Assembly (NCBI GenBank): GCA_011316305.1
Contig: SAUG01000050.1
Span: 434,001 to 498,000 of the forward strand
Direction: 5' to 3'
Length of the DNA: 64,000 nucleotides
Source of the DNA: Rusavskia elegans
Lineage: Eukaryota > Ascomycota > Lecanoromycetes > Teloschistales > Teloschistaceae
The translations under genes and the position numbers were made by a program. Position 1 is the stretch's first letter, and every line of letters starts with the position of its first letter. Positions 46,300 through 57,100 of the stretch are shown piece by piece. The notes beneath the pieces were generated by a model, which had not been told where the DNA came from, did not search any database, and saw only the letters and a list, made by a program, of their open reading frames with translations.

Positions 46300-46863
46300 C
46301 CCCCCCATCAAAGCCGACCTTGGCCGCAGCCAGCCTACCAAGCCAAACCAGTAGATTCCTCGTACTGTCGTAGTGATGGGGGGCTCGTCAGAACATTCGT
46401 TCAATTGATTGCACGGATGTTACTGTACAGCTGGCAAGCTGACTAGTGACGTTATATTCGTTGGGATTATGGCCTTGTAGTAACTTGGATCTCTATTATG
46501 TGCACCAGGTGTGGTTGAAGGGGGCCTGTACGAAGCCGGAGACAACATCTACGTGGCTGGACTATCAGATAACAAGGTGCAGGTAGCCACCTCGGAAAGG
46601 GAGGTCACTCCCGCCTGTTGTTGGGCAGGGTTCGAAAGTACGCTGCTGCTGTACAGCGCCCGAATGGGTGCATATACCAAGCTCCAGGCGGGCTCCTCGC
46701 GAAGATGGAGGGAATTTGGTGTTGCCTTTAGGCGGCATGAGTCCAAGCTCAAGGCCAAAGACGCTGGATGCAATAATGACTGAGGAAGCTCGGGAAGCTG
46801 GCGATAGCGGTTTGCTGCTCAATCCATGGGCTTCTTTGAGAAAAGTCTGGCCGCTTTCAAGTA
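46300..46863 (+). pseudogene. Degraded tandem copy of the SDR gene
   Basis: Collinear similarity to the intact SDR in two blocks. The first (about 46310-46590) matches its start, e.g. cagcctaccaagccaaacca against cgaagccaacctaccaagcc, then LYEAGDNIYVAGLSDNK against the parent's LYQAGGKVYLAGRSEEK. The second (about 46620-46863) matches its last third: YSARMGAYTKLQAGS against HSPRMGAYTELWAGL, and DGGNLVLPLGGMSPSSRPK in another frame against DGGKYVLPWGRLHPSPRPD, ending ctttcaagtaa against ctttccagtga. The middle, roughly 550 bases of the parent including the YxxxK site, is missing, and frame changes several times. Clearly non-functional. It shows that a tandem duplication occurred and decayed. 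Confidence 0.85.
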
Positions 46864-47149
46864 AATGCGATCAAATCCATGGGCTCCAGGCATCGTATCC
46901 CGGGGGAACAAACCGCAGACACCTGTGGAGCTTGAGAAGACGAGGTGAGAATTTGGGAAATGACGTGGGAGCGGCTGCGCGCCAGGGCTTTCGCGCCAAA
47001 ATCTCGACCTACAACTGTTGGGAGGTACAGAGCCCCATTCATATGAAAATTGTATTTGACTGGTTGTGCCTCAAATTATCGTGTGAAACAAGCCTTGTTA
47101 TCGTTAACGTCTTGCTTTTCGCTTGTGGAAAGTCACTGAATCATCAGCC

Positions 47150-48989
47150 ATGCCACGCGGCCGTCCTACCGCTGCATCCAAAGCCACCACTTCCACTCCC
47201 CTCAAACGCGCCCGGTCCTCAAGCCCGACTTCAAAGACACTCACCCCTCCTGCTCGCCAATCTAAACGCCTCAATTCTTCTCCTTTGACTGCGCCCACCA
47301 CCAAGACCAACCCAAAGAAATCTCCATACTTCACAAACTCTATCGCCAGCGAGCCCGAATCCGAATCCGAGGTCGAAGCCGAAGCCTCAGGCTATGAAGA
47401 CGAAGACGCGTCTATTAGCGCTGTATCATCTCCTCCCGAATCCGAGGACGAGGACGATGAAGAAGAATATGCGTCATCCGAAGAGGATAAGAAGACGAAG
47501 CGAAAGGCGAAAAGAGGGAGTGCCATTAAGGCTGCCCCTACCGGAAAAGGTGTCGATGCGGATGGGGTCGTGGCTGCAACAGCGAAAGCTATCATGCAGA
47601 AGGGAAAGGAGTTGTGGAGGCCTGGAGTCAAGAGCGACCTGGCGCCAGGCGAAGAGGTGTTTATCAAACTTCCCAAGGCTAGAGGAGACGGCGGCGTGAA
47701 GTACAAAGATGGCATCATACATCCCAATACCATGTTGTTCCTCGGAGATCTGAAGGCGAACAATGATAGAGAGTGGTTGAAGATGCATGATGCGGACTAC
47801 CGCCAGTCGAAGAAGGACTTTGATGCCTTCGTCGAGAAGATGACAGACAGAATGACCGAGATCGATGAGACGATCCCGGAACTTCCACCCAAAGATCTGG
47901 TAAACCAGTTCAAATCATATGATAAGTCTATTGACTTCGCACTAACGTATCTATCAGACATTCCGCATCTACAGAGACATTCGCTTCAGCTCCGATCCAA
48001 CCCCCTATAAGGTATGTCGAGTGTTCAAAACCACTTAACACGATCAAGTCTGATATATCCAAAACTGCCAGACTCATTTCTCCGTCGCATGGTCGCGCAC
48101 GGGCCGAAAAGGTCCGTATGCCGGGTACTACCTGCAGATCAAGCCCTCCGGCTCCTTCATCGGCGGCGGCCTATGGTGTCCAGAAGCTGCCCCACTCGCC
48201 GCCATGCGTAGAGACATCGATCGCAAATCGCACAAGCTGAAAGATGTTTTGCTGAATCCTGCTATGCGGAAAGAATTCCTGGGTGGGGTACCGAAGGACG
48301 AGAAGAAAGCCGTTAAAGCCTTCGTGGAGCAGAATAAGGAGAACGCACTCAAAACCAAACCCAAGGTTGGTCTAAAGAAATCTCTTGAACGGTGTCTTGG
48401 TAGTGGTGTTTGTGGGGATGTGCGACCAGAGAGGCCGGCGAACTTCAGGCTTGACGCCATCGGGCATCCTTTCCCATATCTCACCCCTTTTCCTCGTTCT
48501 CACTGCCGATATGTATTTGTTTTCGTCAATCGGAGTCATGAAGAAAAGATTTGTTTCCAATGAGTTGGAAGTTTGCTGACGTCGCGACAATCTAGGGATA
48601 TGACGCCGAGAACCCGAATATCTCACTCCTCCGTCTGCGGAATTACACAGCCGGTCGAAAGCTGTCGGACGAGGAGGTCGTAGGGCCCAAGGGACCGGAG
48701 AGAATTGCTTCGCTGATGGCAGCGTTGAAGCCTTTTGTAAGTCGTACTCCCCACCCGACACATCTCTTTGCTGTTCCGGCCCTGTTTGCAATTCTTGCGT
48801 GATGCGATTCTCTTGGTTCCATAGATCTCCGACGCAGACTCTCGTGCCATGAATATCGTGCATATGCTTACAAGAGGATGGGTTGCCACATAGATTACAT
48901 ACCTCAACAGCGTTGTGATGCCGGATGAGCCTGTTGATGAGAGCGAAGAGGAGTCCGACGGGTCCAACGGCGATGAGGAGGCAGCTTAG
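47150..48989 (+). CDS. DUF2461 family protein
   Basis: Five exons (47150-47899, 47958-48011, 48072-48365, 48596-48736, 48894-48989) give 444 residues. The N-terminal third is a low-complexity tail with basic and then acidic Ser-rich tracts (SEPESESEVEAEASGYED), typical of nuclear proteins. The DUF2461 domain follows: FLGDLKANNDREWLKMHDAD, DLTFRIYRDIRFSSDPTPYK across two introns, THFSVAWSR, GPYAGYYLQIKPSGSFIGGG, LWCPEAAPLAAMRRDI, and GYDAENPNISLLRLRNYT. The biochemical function of the family is unknown. Start chosen at MPRGRP because it precedes the family-like tail; the frame is open nine codons upstream. Introns 3 (230 nt) and 4 (157 nt) are longer than elsewhere in the window, and the opposite strand there is open for 343 codons. 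Confidence 0.9.
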
Positions 48990-49637
48990 GAGGTGAAGTC
49001 CGATCGCCACTTGGTAATCAATGCTATTCTCCCTTTCCCACCGTTCTTTAGCAAAGAATCGGACAACACGGTATCCTACCCAGACAGTGGCAAGTGGCAA
49101 CCCAAACTTCATGCATACCGCTCCGATCTTCCAACCAGGCCGAACAACCGCCCGGCCATTCTCAAACGCCATTTCCAGCCTCTCCTGTACCACCCGCTCC
49201 ATCCATCCCAGCAAGATATGCCATTGCAACTTCCCATCCCTCCGCATATTCGCGATCTTCAACCAGACCAGCCCAAACATCAACCAAAACACAGTGATGC
49301 CAACGTCGACTGCCATATCGGCGGGGCCCATACCCAACCTCTTCGGGTCAGCAAGAACCGTTGACGTCGCGATCGAAATATCTTTCGCTGCGGTTGACAC
49401 CACTCCGGCCGAGGTTCGAGCAGCAGGCGTGGCGATGGCCTGGGCCCGATTGAAGCTTTCAACGATGGAGCGACTAGCTTAAGCCGAGGCGACGGGGTCT
49501 GTCATGGTGCTTAGGTCGTCGATCTGGGAACTGACGAGAAGCACGTAGTCTGCTTGAGCAGCTGAAGAAGCGACAGCAGCGGCGTTGAAGGTGGTGATGG
49601 TTGGAAAGCGAATTTTGTACGGAGTGGACAAGGACAT
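48372..49637 (-). CDS. Antisense-overlapping membrane protein with early in-frame stop
   Basis: Family not recognised. From ATG at 49637 the frame reads MSLSTPYKIRFPTITTFN and on, meets TAA at 49481-49479 (codon 53), then stays open in the same frame to 48372. The part after the stop continues as believable protein: a Ser/Ala region, then hydrophobic segments around VDVGITVFWLMFGLVWLKIA, GLPLATVWVGYRVVRFF and LHLLSCLLIAVGPVGLLFAL, so probably three membrane helices. After HHNAVE a gtatgt donor (about 48900) could end an exon, leaving the distal part (NLFFMTPIDENKYISAVRTR) as a last exon inside intron 3 of the DUF2461 gene. The stop may be a CAA-to-TAA mutation; a 54-nt intron with a weak donor would also remove it. 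Overlaps the DUF2461 3' exons on the other strand. Confidence 0.5.
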
Positions 49638-51173
49638 GGTGCTGGTACGTGGGATTTGGGGTCAAGAGTGATGGAGTGAGAGAACAGGGTGAGGGATGCG
49701 ATGAAGCGTTCCAGCGAGCAGACAATGCTGTGAAATCCGTGAGAATTATAATTCAAGATGTGCAATAGCAGGGAATTGGGTGAAGAATCCTTCAGCGCTA
49801 TGTCACGACGCCGCTGAAGATGAGAGTAATGTGACAAGCAAACAGGTTGGTGGAAACTCTTCTTTATATACCTACCACCTGGCCGGATGAGGACATAGTG
49901 CCCTATTGTATCTCTGTCTCAATGAAACGCAGTAATAATAAAACGGTATTGTCAATCGTAAGGGGGCGCAAATATTCCTCGTGGCGTGTCCGTGCTCTAT
50001 ATTGTCCAGCATGTTCTTTGTTCTACACCAAGTACCTAGCATGCCTATCGCGCTGTCCGATCTCAGCACAGTCCATCTATTCTGTGAAAACGATATCATA
50101 TCATCGCCAATCGAAAAGCCATCGCAACCGCAAAGTCACGCAATACGGTCAAGAGTAAGAAACATGATGGGGATTCCAAGTGGCTTGGTCCTTTCCTCCC
50201 AATCTCACCATCCATCTTTCCAGCGCCTTTACCATACGATCACTAATATCGAATCACAGGAGCACTTTCACGGCTTCATGATAAGCTGATTGAGAACGCG
50301 GTATTGAACTTAGATATGAGTGTTAAAGTCGACTTTTACATACTGGCCTTCCGATAATGATCGAGCCGGAAACATCAATCATTGCTAGGATGAATATACC
50401 ATAAAGCCGTAGGAGCGCTCGTCATGCGGACGGCTTTCTGGGATCAAATAACGATCCTTACAGGGTAATATGGGATCTCTATACAAGCTGACATATCCAG
50501 CTTGCTCGACAAGAACACCACCCACACCCTATAAGCGAAACGCATATATCAACCGATACCGCAAAATAATGGTTGATATCAAGCGGAAGATACAGCATAC
50601 ATAAAAAGTATGTATCTCGATATCGAGTTGGAGGATCTTCACCAGCAACGAAATATTAATAATGGGGCTTGAGTTTTACAACGATCGATCGTGTCTAGGT
50701 ATACTACTCCGTATAGATGCCTGGAAAGACGAACACACTTCCGTTGCATACCATACGGTAGGAAGGAAGGCAAGGCCATGTCCACCACAGCAGATAGCTA
50801 TGAGATAGGTGTGATATTACAGTCGGATAAATGCAACCCGAGCAACTTTTTCAACGACAGGTGAGTCAATCTGCCGTCGCATACAACAAAGAGCTCACGT
50901 GGTATTGCTATACCAGAACCTTGCTCGAAGCCTTTTCCTTACATGAAGGTTCATTTGAGGATACATGACTCGAGACTACGTACATACATACTCCTGAAAG
51001 CCATTTGGGCGGGAACGATGCCCAACGAAACCTCACCTGCCGCTTGTCAACGGTTTAAAAGAGAGTGGCATTGTCTGATTGCATGACCACATGCGCTGCC
51101 TGCATCACTGCAGTCCATTGAGGTTGTTTTCAGCATTGGACGCGAGGCTCTGCGGTCGTCGTCCAAATTAACC
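49638..51173. other. Large intergenic stretch, AT-richer
   Basis: 1.5 kb separating the conserved gene pair from the polyketide synthase 3' end. Short ORFs only (about 100 codons at 49847-50289, no motif). The middle (about 50300-50800) looks richer in A/T than the coding flanks. It probably marks the boundary of the right-hand gene cluster. No transposon termini seen. Confidence 0.45.
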
Positions 51174-54100
51174 TCACGCCTTGGCATCTGACGTTAGCAT
51201 TTGCTCCACCGCATGCTTGGCCAACCCCTCCAATGTACCCAGACCCAAGAGCTGGAGGACACTGATATCAGACCCGAAGGTCTGCCTCCACCAAGCCCGC
51301 ATCTCGATGCTCACCTGCGAGTCCAAGCCAAGCTGCGCGAGCGGTAGCGTAACGTCTAGCTCGTCCTCAGACCTCAGCAGCAGATTCATAAGATGTTTAC
51401 CGATCTCGAGAGCGACGTAGCTGACCGTATCGGCTTGGCGAAGCGTGTCCGGGTCGTTTTTGGCTTTGGTTATGAATGCTTTGAGGCCGCCGGCTGCCTC
51501 GCTTTCGGTGCCCTCGCTGATGTTGTGCCACACCGCCATCCTGATGTCTTTCTTCCACCATGAACGATTCTCTGCGCTGCTTAAAGAGACTATCGAGCCG
51601 AATCCGCTGGCGAACGTGTTCCGATGGACAAATGGTTCGCTTCCCGTGCTGACGTCCGATTTGCTCGGTGGGTACGAGCTGGCGGCTGTGAACGCCTCGA
51701 TCATCTCGCGCTGTGTGACGCCAGAGTAGCCGTTGGTGATCAGTCGCTGCAGCAACGCCTCATCGCGTGCAGCGTATCCCATATCAGCCACAGCGCCGAT
51801 ATCGATGGATGATGCAACCAGGCCCATGTTGTTGCGATACTGCGCAAAAGCGTCGAGGAACGTGTTTGCGCCTGCATAGTTGGATTGACCAGGTTGACCA
51901 TTGAGACCGGACATCGAAGAGAGCAAGACAAAGAAATCAAGATCGATGCCTGCGTCCAGTATGGCTTCGTGTAGGTACCACGCCCCCTTCACCTTGGGGT
52001 CTAGGGCCTTATTCCACTGCTCCAGCGTCATGTTTCGGAAGGATTCGTCCGCGAGGAGCATGGGAGCATGCAAGACACCTTTCAGATTCGGCGCCTGTTG
52101 AACTGCATTGACAATGTCGTTCTTGTTGATCAGGTTGCCTTTGACAAGAATGACTTCACAGCCCATGCTTTCCAGCTCCGTGATCGTATCGACATCTTCC
52201 GCTTTGGATCCGGGGCTCCTGGATAGGCAGACGATGCGGCGAGCGCCGTTCTCCACAAGATGTCGGGCAACGACGGTGGCGATACCTCCAAGACCGCCAG
52301 CCAGCAAGTATGAGGCTGACCCATCCACCTTGACTTGACCAGCGGCCTGAACAGGGGTGCTGCCAGTTAACATGTTTCCATCTGCATCTCTCAGGGTGAG
52401 CACAATCTTCCCGATGTGCTGTCCTTGTTGCATGTGCTGGAGAGCCTCCACAGCGCTGGAGGCATCGAATGCGACGCGAGGGTCGAGCGGAGTAATGTGG
52501 CCATCCTTCAAGAGCTGCATGGTAGATTGGAGCAGTCTACATTGTTCATGATTAGCTCATCATTCCGTGTCGACTCGGGAGAAGCATCCACTTACCCCTG
52601 AACCATCGGCTGTCTCCTGGCCATGAGTGCATTCAGAGAGACGCCACTGTAACTGCGACCGCCCAAGAAGGACTTCAGGTCCAATTTGCCCGCGGTGATC
52701 AGATCTCTCTCACCGATTTCAACCATTTGGCCAAACTCGGCGACACACTCCCAGGTTGCGTGTAGCAGATCACCCGTCAACATGTTGAGAGCCAAGTCTA
52801 CCCCTTGTCCGTTGGTTTCTCGCTTTATGCCCTCGACGAAGCTCGCGTCCCGCGAGTTGAAGATGCGGTTTCGGGGCAAGCCGAAGGTGGCCATCAAGTA
52901 TTGTACCTTTTCTTCGCTGCCGACGGTTGCGTAGATCTCGGCTCCCGTCCACTTTGCGAGTTGCAACGCAGCCATGCCGATGCCCCCACAAGCACTGTGG
53001 ATCAGGACCGACTGAAAGGAAAAGGTCAGACGAGCTCCCAGAAGATCTTGAAAGTCTAGCGACTTACCTGTCTGGGTCGTAAATTCCCACTATGATAGAA
53101 CGCCGCCATCGCAGTAGCGTATACCGCTGGCATTGTGGCTGCCTCTTCGAATGAAAGTGTGTGGGGAATCCTTTCGCAGAGTGTCTCAGGAGTGACGACG
53201 TGCGATGCAAGATTACCAGCTCCCAAGCACATGACACGATCGCCGGCAGCAAGGTCTTTGACCTCGGGTCCGACGCGGGAGATCACACCGCTTGAATCTA
53301 TACCCAAACCTCCCTTAGGATACGGGATATGACCCAAGACTTCGGAAACGTCCTATTAGGAGAGTCAATATTATCAACGCCCATTGGTTAAGGAAAACAT
53401 GCCTTGTAGCTCAGTCCAGCTGCAAAAACCTGGACCTCAACTTGGTTCCCAACCAGATCTTTCGCTCCTCGTGACACCCAGCGCAACGAAGACAAGCGAC
53501 CAGGATTCTCCGCTTCAAGGGTGATTCGGCTGTCAGCGCTCGACTCCGATACAGACTCGTCCTTGAAAGAGAAAGGATAAATCCTCGGGACATGAACGAT
53601 GCCGTTGAAGATGGCATATTCGCAATCGGGCCGGAAGACCTCATCTTCTTGCCTCGCCTGGAAGTGAGTGAACACATCAACAATGGAGTCCAGGGATGAA
53701 TCTAGGTTGTCAACTTCGCACGTTGCAAAGTCAAGGAAGTCCTCGTTGCGGATGGAACGCGCCGCGCCGATGACTTGAGCGTATCTGGGATCGTTGCACT
53801 GCATCTGGCAGGGTCGGGTTATCCACAGAAGACCAGACTCTCCCAGGTTGGCCAGGAGCTGTTGGAACGCCTTGAAGCGCGTCTCACTAGTATTTTCGAA
53901 GAAGGGAGCGCTCTCGTCAAGGATAGAGATAACATCCTGAGACTTGGGAAGCTCGTCGCCAAGCTGGCATAGGTCGACCTGGTAGCCTCGGCTCTGCAGA
54001 TGTTGAGCCAGGACTTCGGCGCTCTTAACACCGTCGTCAGCCAGGAGAGTCACAGCCTTGCTGCTTTGTTTGGGGCTGGCGACTGCGGGTTTTGCGATCA

Positions 54101-57100
54101 TGACGGCGTTCAGCTGGTGCGGCTCTTCTGAGTCGAGTACCGTGATGGGCGCGGCGAAGCCTGCGTGCTGTAATTCAGAATGCCAGCGACTTGGCTCCAC
54201 GTACGGTTCATCGGAGCGGCCATCCTGCTCGCCGAGCCACCAATCGTCAAGAAGGCCAAACAGGCAGTTGACCCACTTGGACTGCGAGTGAAGCTCTTGA
54301 AGGAGGAGCCGACCATTGGGGGCGAGTAGCTTGCGAACGTTGGCTAGGGATTGGGAGAGGCTCTTCGTGGCATGGATAGCATTGGCGGCAACAATTAGAT
54401 CGTACTCGCTGTTCTCGAATCCTTGCTCTGCCGGATCCTTGCTAATGTCCAGCACCCGGTACTCAACGTTTGGGAGCTCCTGGAACCGCTTCTTGGCGTT
54501 GGCTAGGGGAGCGGAGGAGGCATCAGTGTAAGTGTACTTGGAATAGACGGGCTTTCCGATTGGCAAGACCAAGTCCTTCATCGTGACAGCTGTCGATCCT
54601 CCAGTACTCGCGCTTATCTCTAGGATCCGAAGGTTGGGTCTGGCATGTGCCACGCTCTGGATCCATCTGCTTCTGTCGACCGCGTTACCTGAAGCGTAGA
54701 GCTTGGTAAGGTTGTCGTTATGCTCGAGAAGCTCTATCAGGACCTTTTCACCGCAGAGCAGCTGGTCGATATTTCCACCCACCGTGAGGAGACTGTCGGC
54801 GCAGGCAGCAACTGGCGAATTAGTCATGCGTTCTCCCAGACCGTGGGCTTTCTCGATGATGGCTTCGTCGTCGAGCGCATGTAGATGATTCTCCATTCCG
54901 AGAGCTTGGAATTGACGGCGGATCCAAGCCGCAAAATGCTGGATCGTGGGGCTGGTAGACAGATTCGTCGCGCTTTCGATGCGCCGGTGGAAGAAAACGA
55001 CACAGAGCAGACCCAGCTCATCCAGCAGAGGGGTCCACTCGTGACGAGGGATCTCTGGCTTGATGAGAGTAGCCTCGTTGAGAAAGTCAATATGCTGACG
55101 CCAGCTCACACGCGCGGTTATAGGGAGATGGTGCTTAGTTTGCTTGTGGTTCTCTTCCAGGGGCTTGAAACGAGCCTCTGGAATGTCCATGACCACCTTA
55201 CCATCAGCAATACCTTGAAAGTGGCCGCTAATGTCACCGGGTTGCACTTGCGTCGACGCCGTGACCTTCATGTCCGCCTCAGGAGCACAGCGGGATATCT
55301 CCACGTGCTCGAGCAGGGTGGGCATTGCTGCACAGTTCTCGGCATCTATCTTGCCATGATTGGCAGCAATCAGGCCAGACTGGAGTGCCGCGTCAATCAC
55401 TGCGGGGTGCAGATGATACTGGTCCTCGTCTCCATTGAGGTTGCGTGTCAAATTGCTTGCTGCCGTGCGGTCAACCGTTCCAGCAGTGATGTCGTCAAGA
55501 CGTTGGAATTGAGGTCCATATTCCATTCCCGCCTTGGCCAAGGTATCAAACACCTTCTTTTTCTCCAGTTTCCGTGCCAACGGCCCGGTGTCCTCAATCT
55601 GGGCCGGTTTGTTAGGCTCGGCCGAGACCTGGCCAACGCAGTGCTTTACCCACGTCTGACCATTATGGGAGGCAATTGTGAACTCCCACCACTCGCTGTC
55701 AAGTGCATCGTTAAGGCGACACGGGCGGAGATTCGTGACTACTTCGGATTCAACACCTTCCTGTAAGATTAAGGCATTATCTAGTAAGACATGCCGAGTT
55801 TTGTAGGTATCGTCCACGCCGCTAAGTTGCCGTATAGCTTCGCCAGCCATCGCTAGGTAGCCTGCAGCGGGGAAAACGATGGTGCCTTGGATCATGTGGT
55901 CTCGAAGCCAAGGTGCATCGTCTAGGTTGATCAGGTTTCGAAAGCTCGGCTCGAAGCTGGTACTTCCAAGCTGGCGGCGACCCAGAAGTGGGTGTTTTGG
56001 GAACTGGGCAAATCGCCATTCTTTCGACATCCGGGATTCGCGCCACAGCTCATCGGCCTCGTGGTTCCAAGGATAGCGTGGCAGATCTGGAAGACATGTT
56101 CCAGCCGGGGCCAGAGCCTCGTAGTCGATGGGGATGTTGAGCTCGAAAAGCTGGCCGACAGCCTTCAGATACGACTCAACACAGTCTTCGTTACGGGCCA
56201 TCACCGACACATACGGTGGGGAGGCCGATGCCTCCGTAAATACCTGTCTGGCTGGGCCAGCTAGGACTCCGTGGGGGCCCACTTCCAGGAATGCTGGATT
56301 CCCGATGTGCTTCAAGACGCCAGTAACGGCGCGGCTGAAAAGCACGGGAGATTCGAGGTTTTGCTGCCAGTACTTTGCGTCAAGCATGCGCTGTTCTGGC
56401 TCCCCCGAGCCTGTCACACTGGAGAAGAAGGGTCTCATCGCCTGCTTACCCTCCAGATGCGGCTCGATCGATGCGCAGTAGTCGCCTCCGATTTCCCGCA
56501 TGTGGTAAGAGTGGTATGCCTTCTCGACCTTGAGTAGCCGTGCTGTGATGTCCGGGAACTCCTCTTTGATGCAGGCGACGACAGATTTGACTTCTTCCGC
56601 ATCACCAGTGAGAGTCACGCTCTTGGGCGAGTTCTCACACCCCACAACACAGGTGGGATGGTTCAAGAACCTTTCGACCTCATCCCAGCCTAGACCTACC
56701 GCAGCCATGGCACCTTTTCGCTTTTGAAGCTTCGCCACCTGCCCACGCTGGTAGGCTCCAATGATAGCTTCCTTGGCTGTTAACGCGCCAGCAGCGTACG
56801 CAGCAGCAAGTTCGCCACTACTATGGCCCACAACCGCGGCCGGCTCTACACCGATTTTCGCTAACAGATCAACCAGGCCAATCTGCACGGCGGTACACAG
56901 AGGCTGTGAGAGCTCGGCCGTCTGGACTTGCGATGTCTTGGATGACTTCTGGAGCTCTTTCTCTATCGTCCATGTTGGCGGGTCTGGAATACCCTGCAGG
57001 TACTTATCCAGAGTCTTCAAGGTCTTCTGGAACACGAGATCCTCGCGTAGCAAAAGCTCCCGACCCATACGAGGCCACTGCGCACCTTGTCCAGTGAAGA

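Noticed and set aside
46285..46308. T-arm-like sequence ggattcgaatcccc
   Set aside because: There is no D-arm or acceptor stem around it; it lies at the start of the SDR relic.
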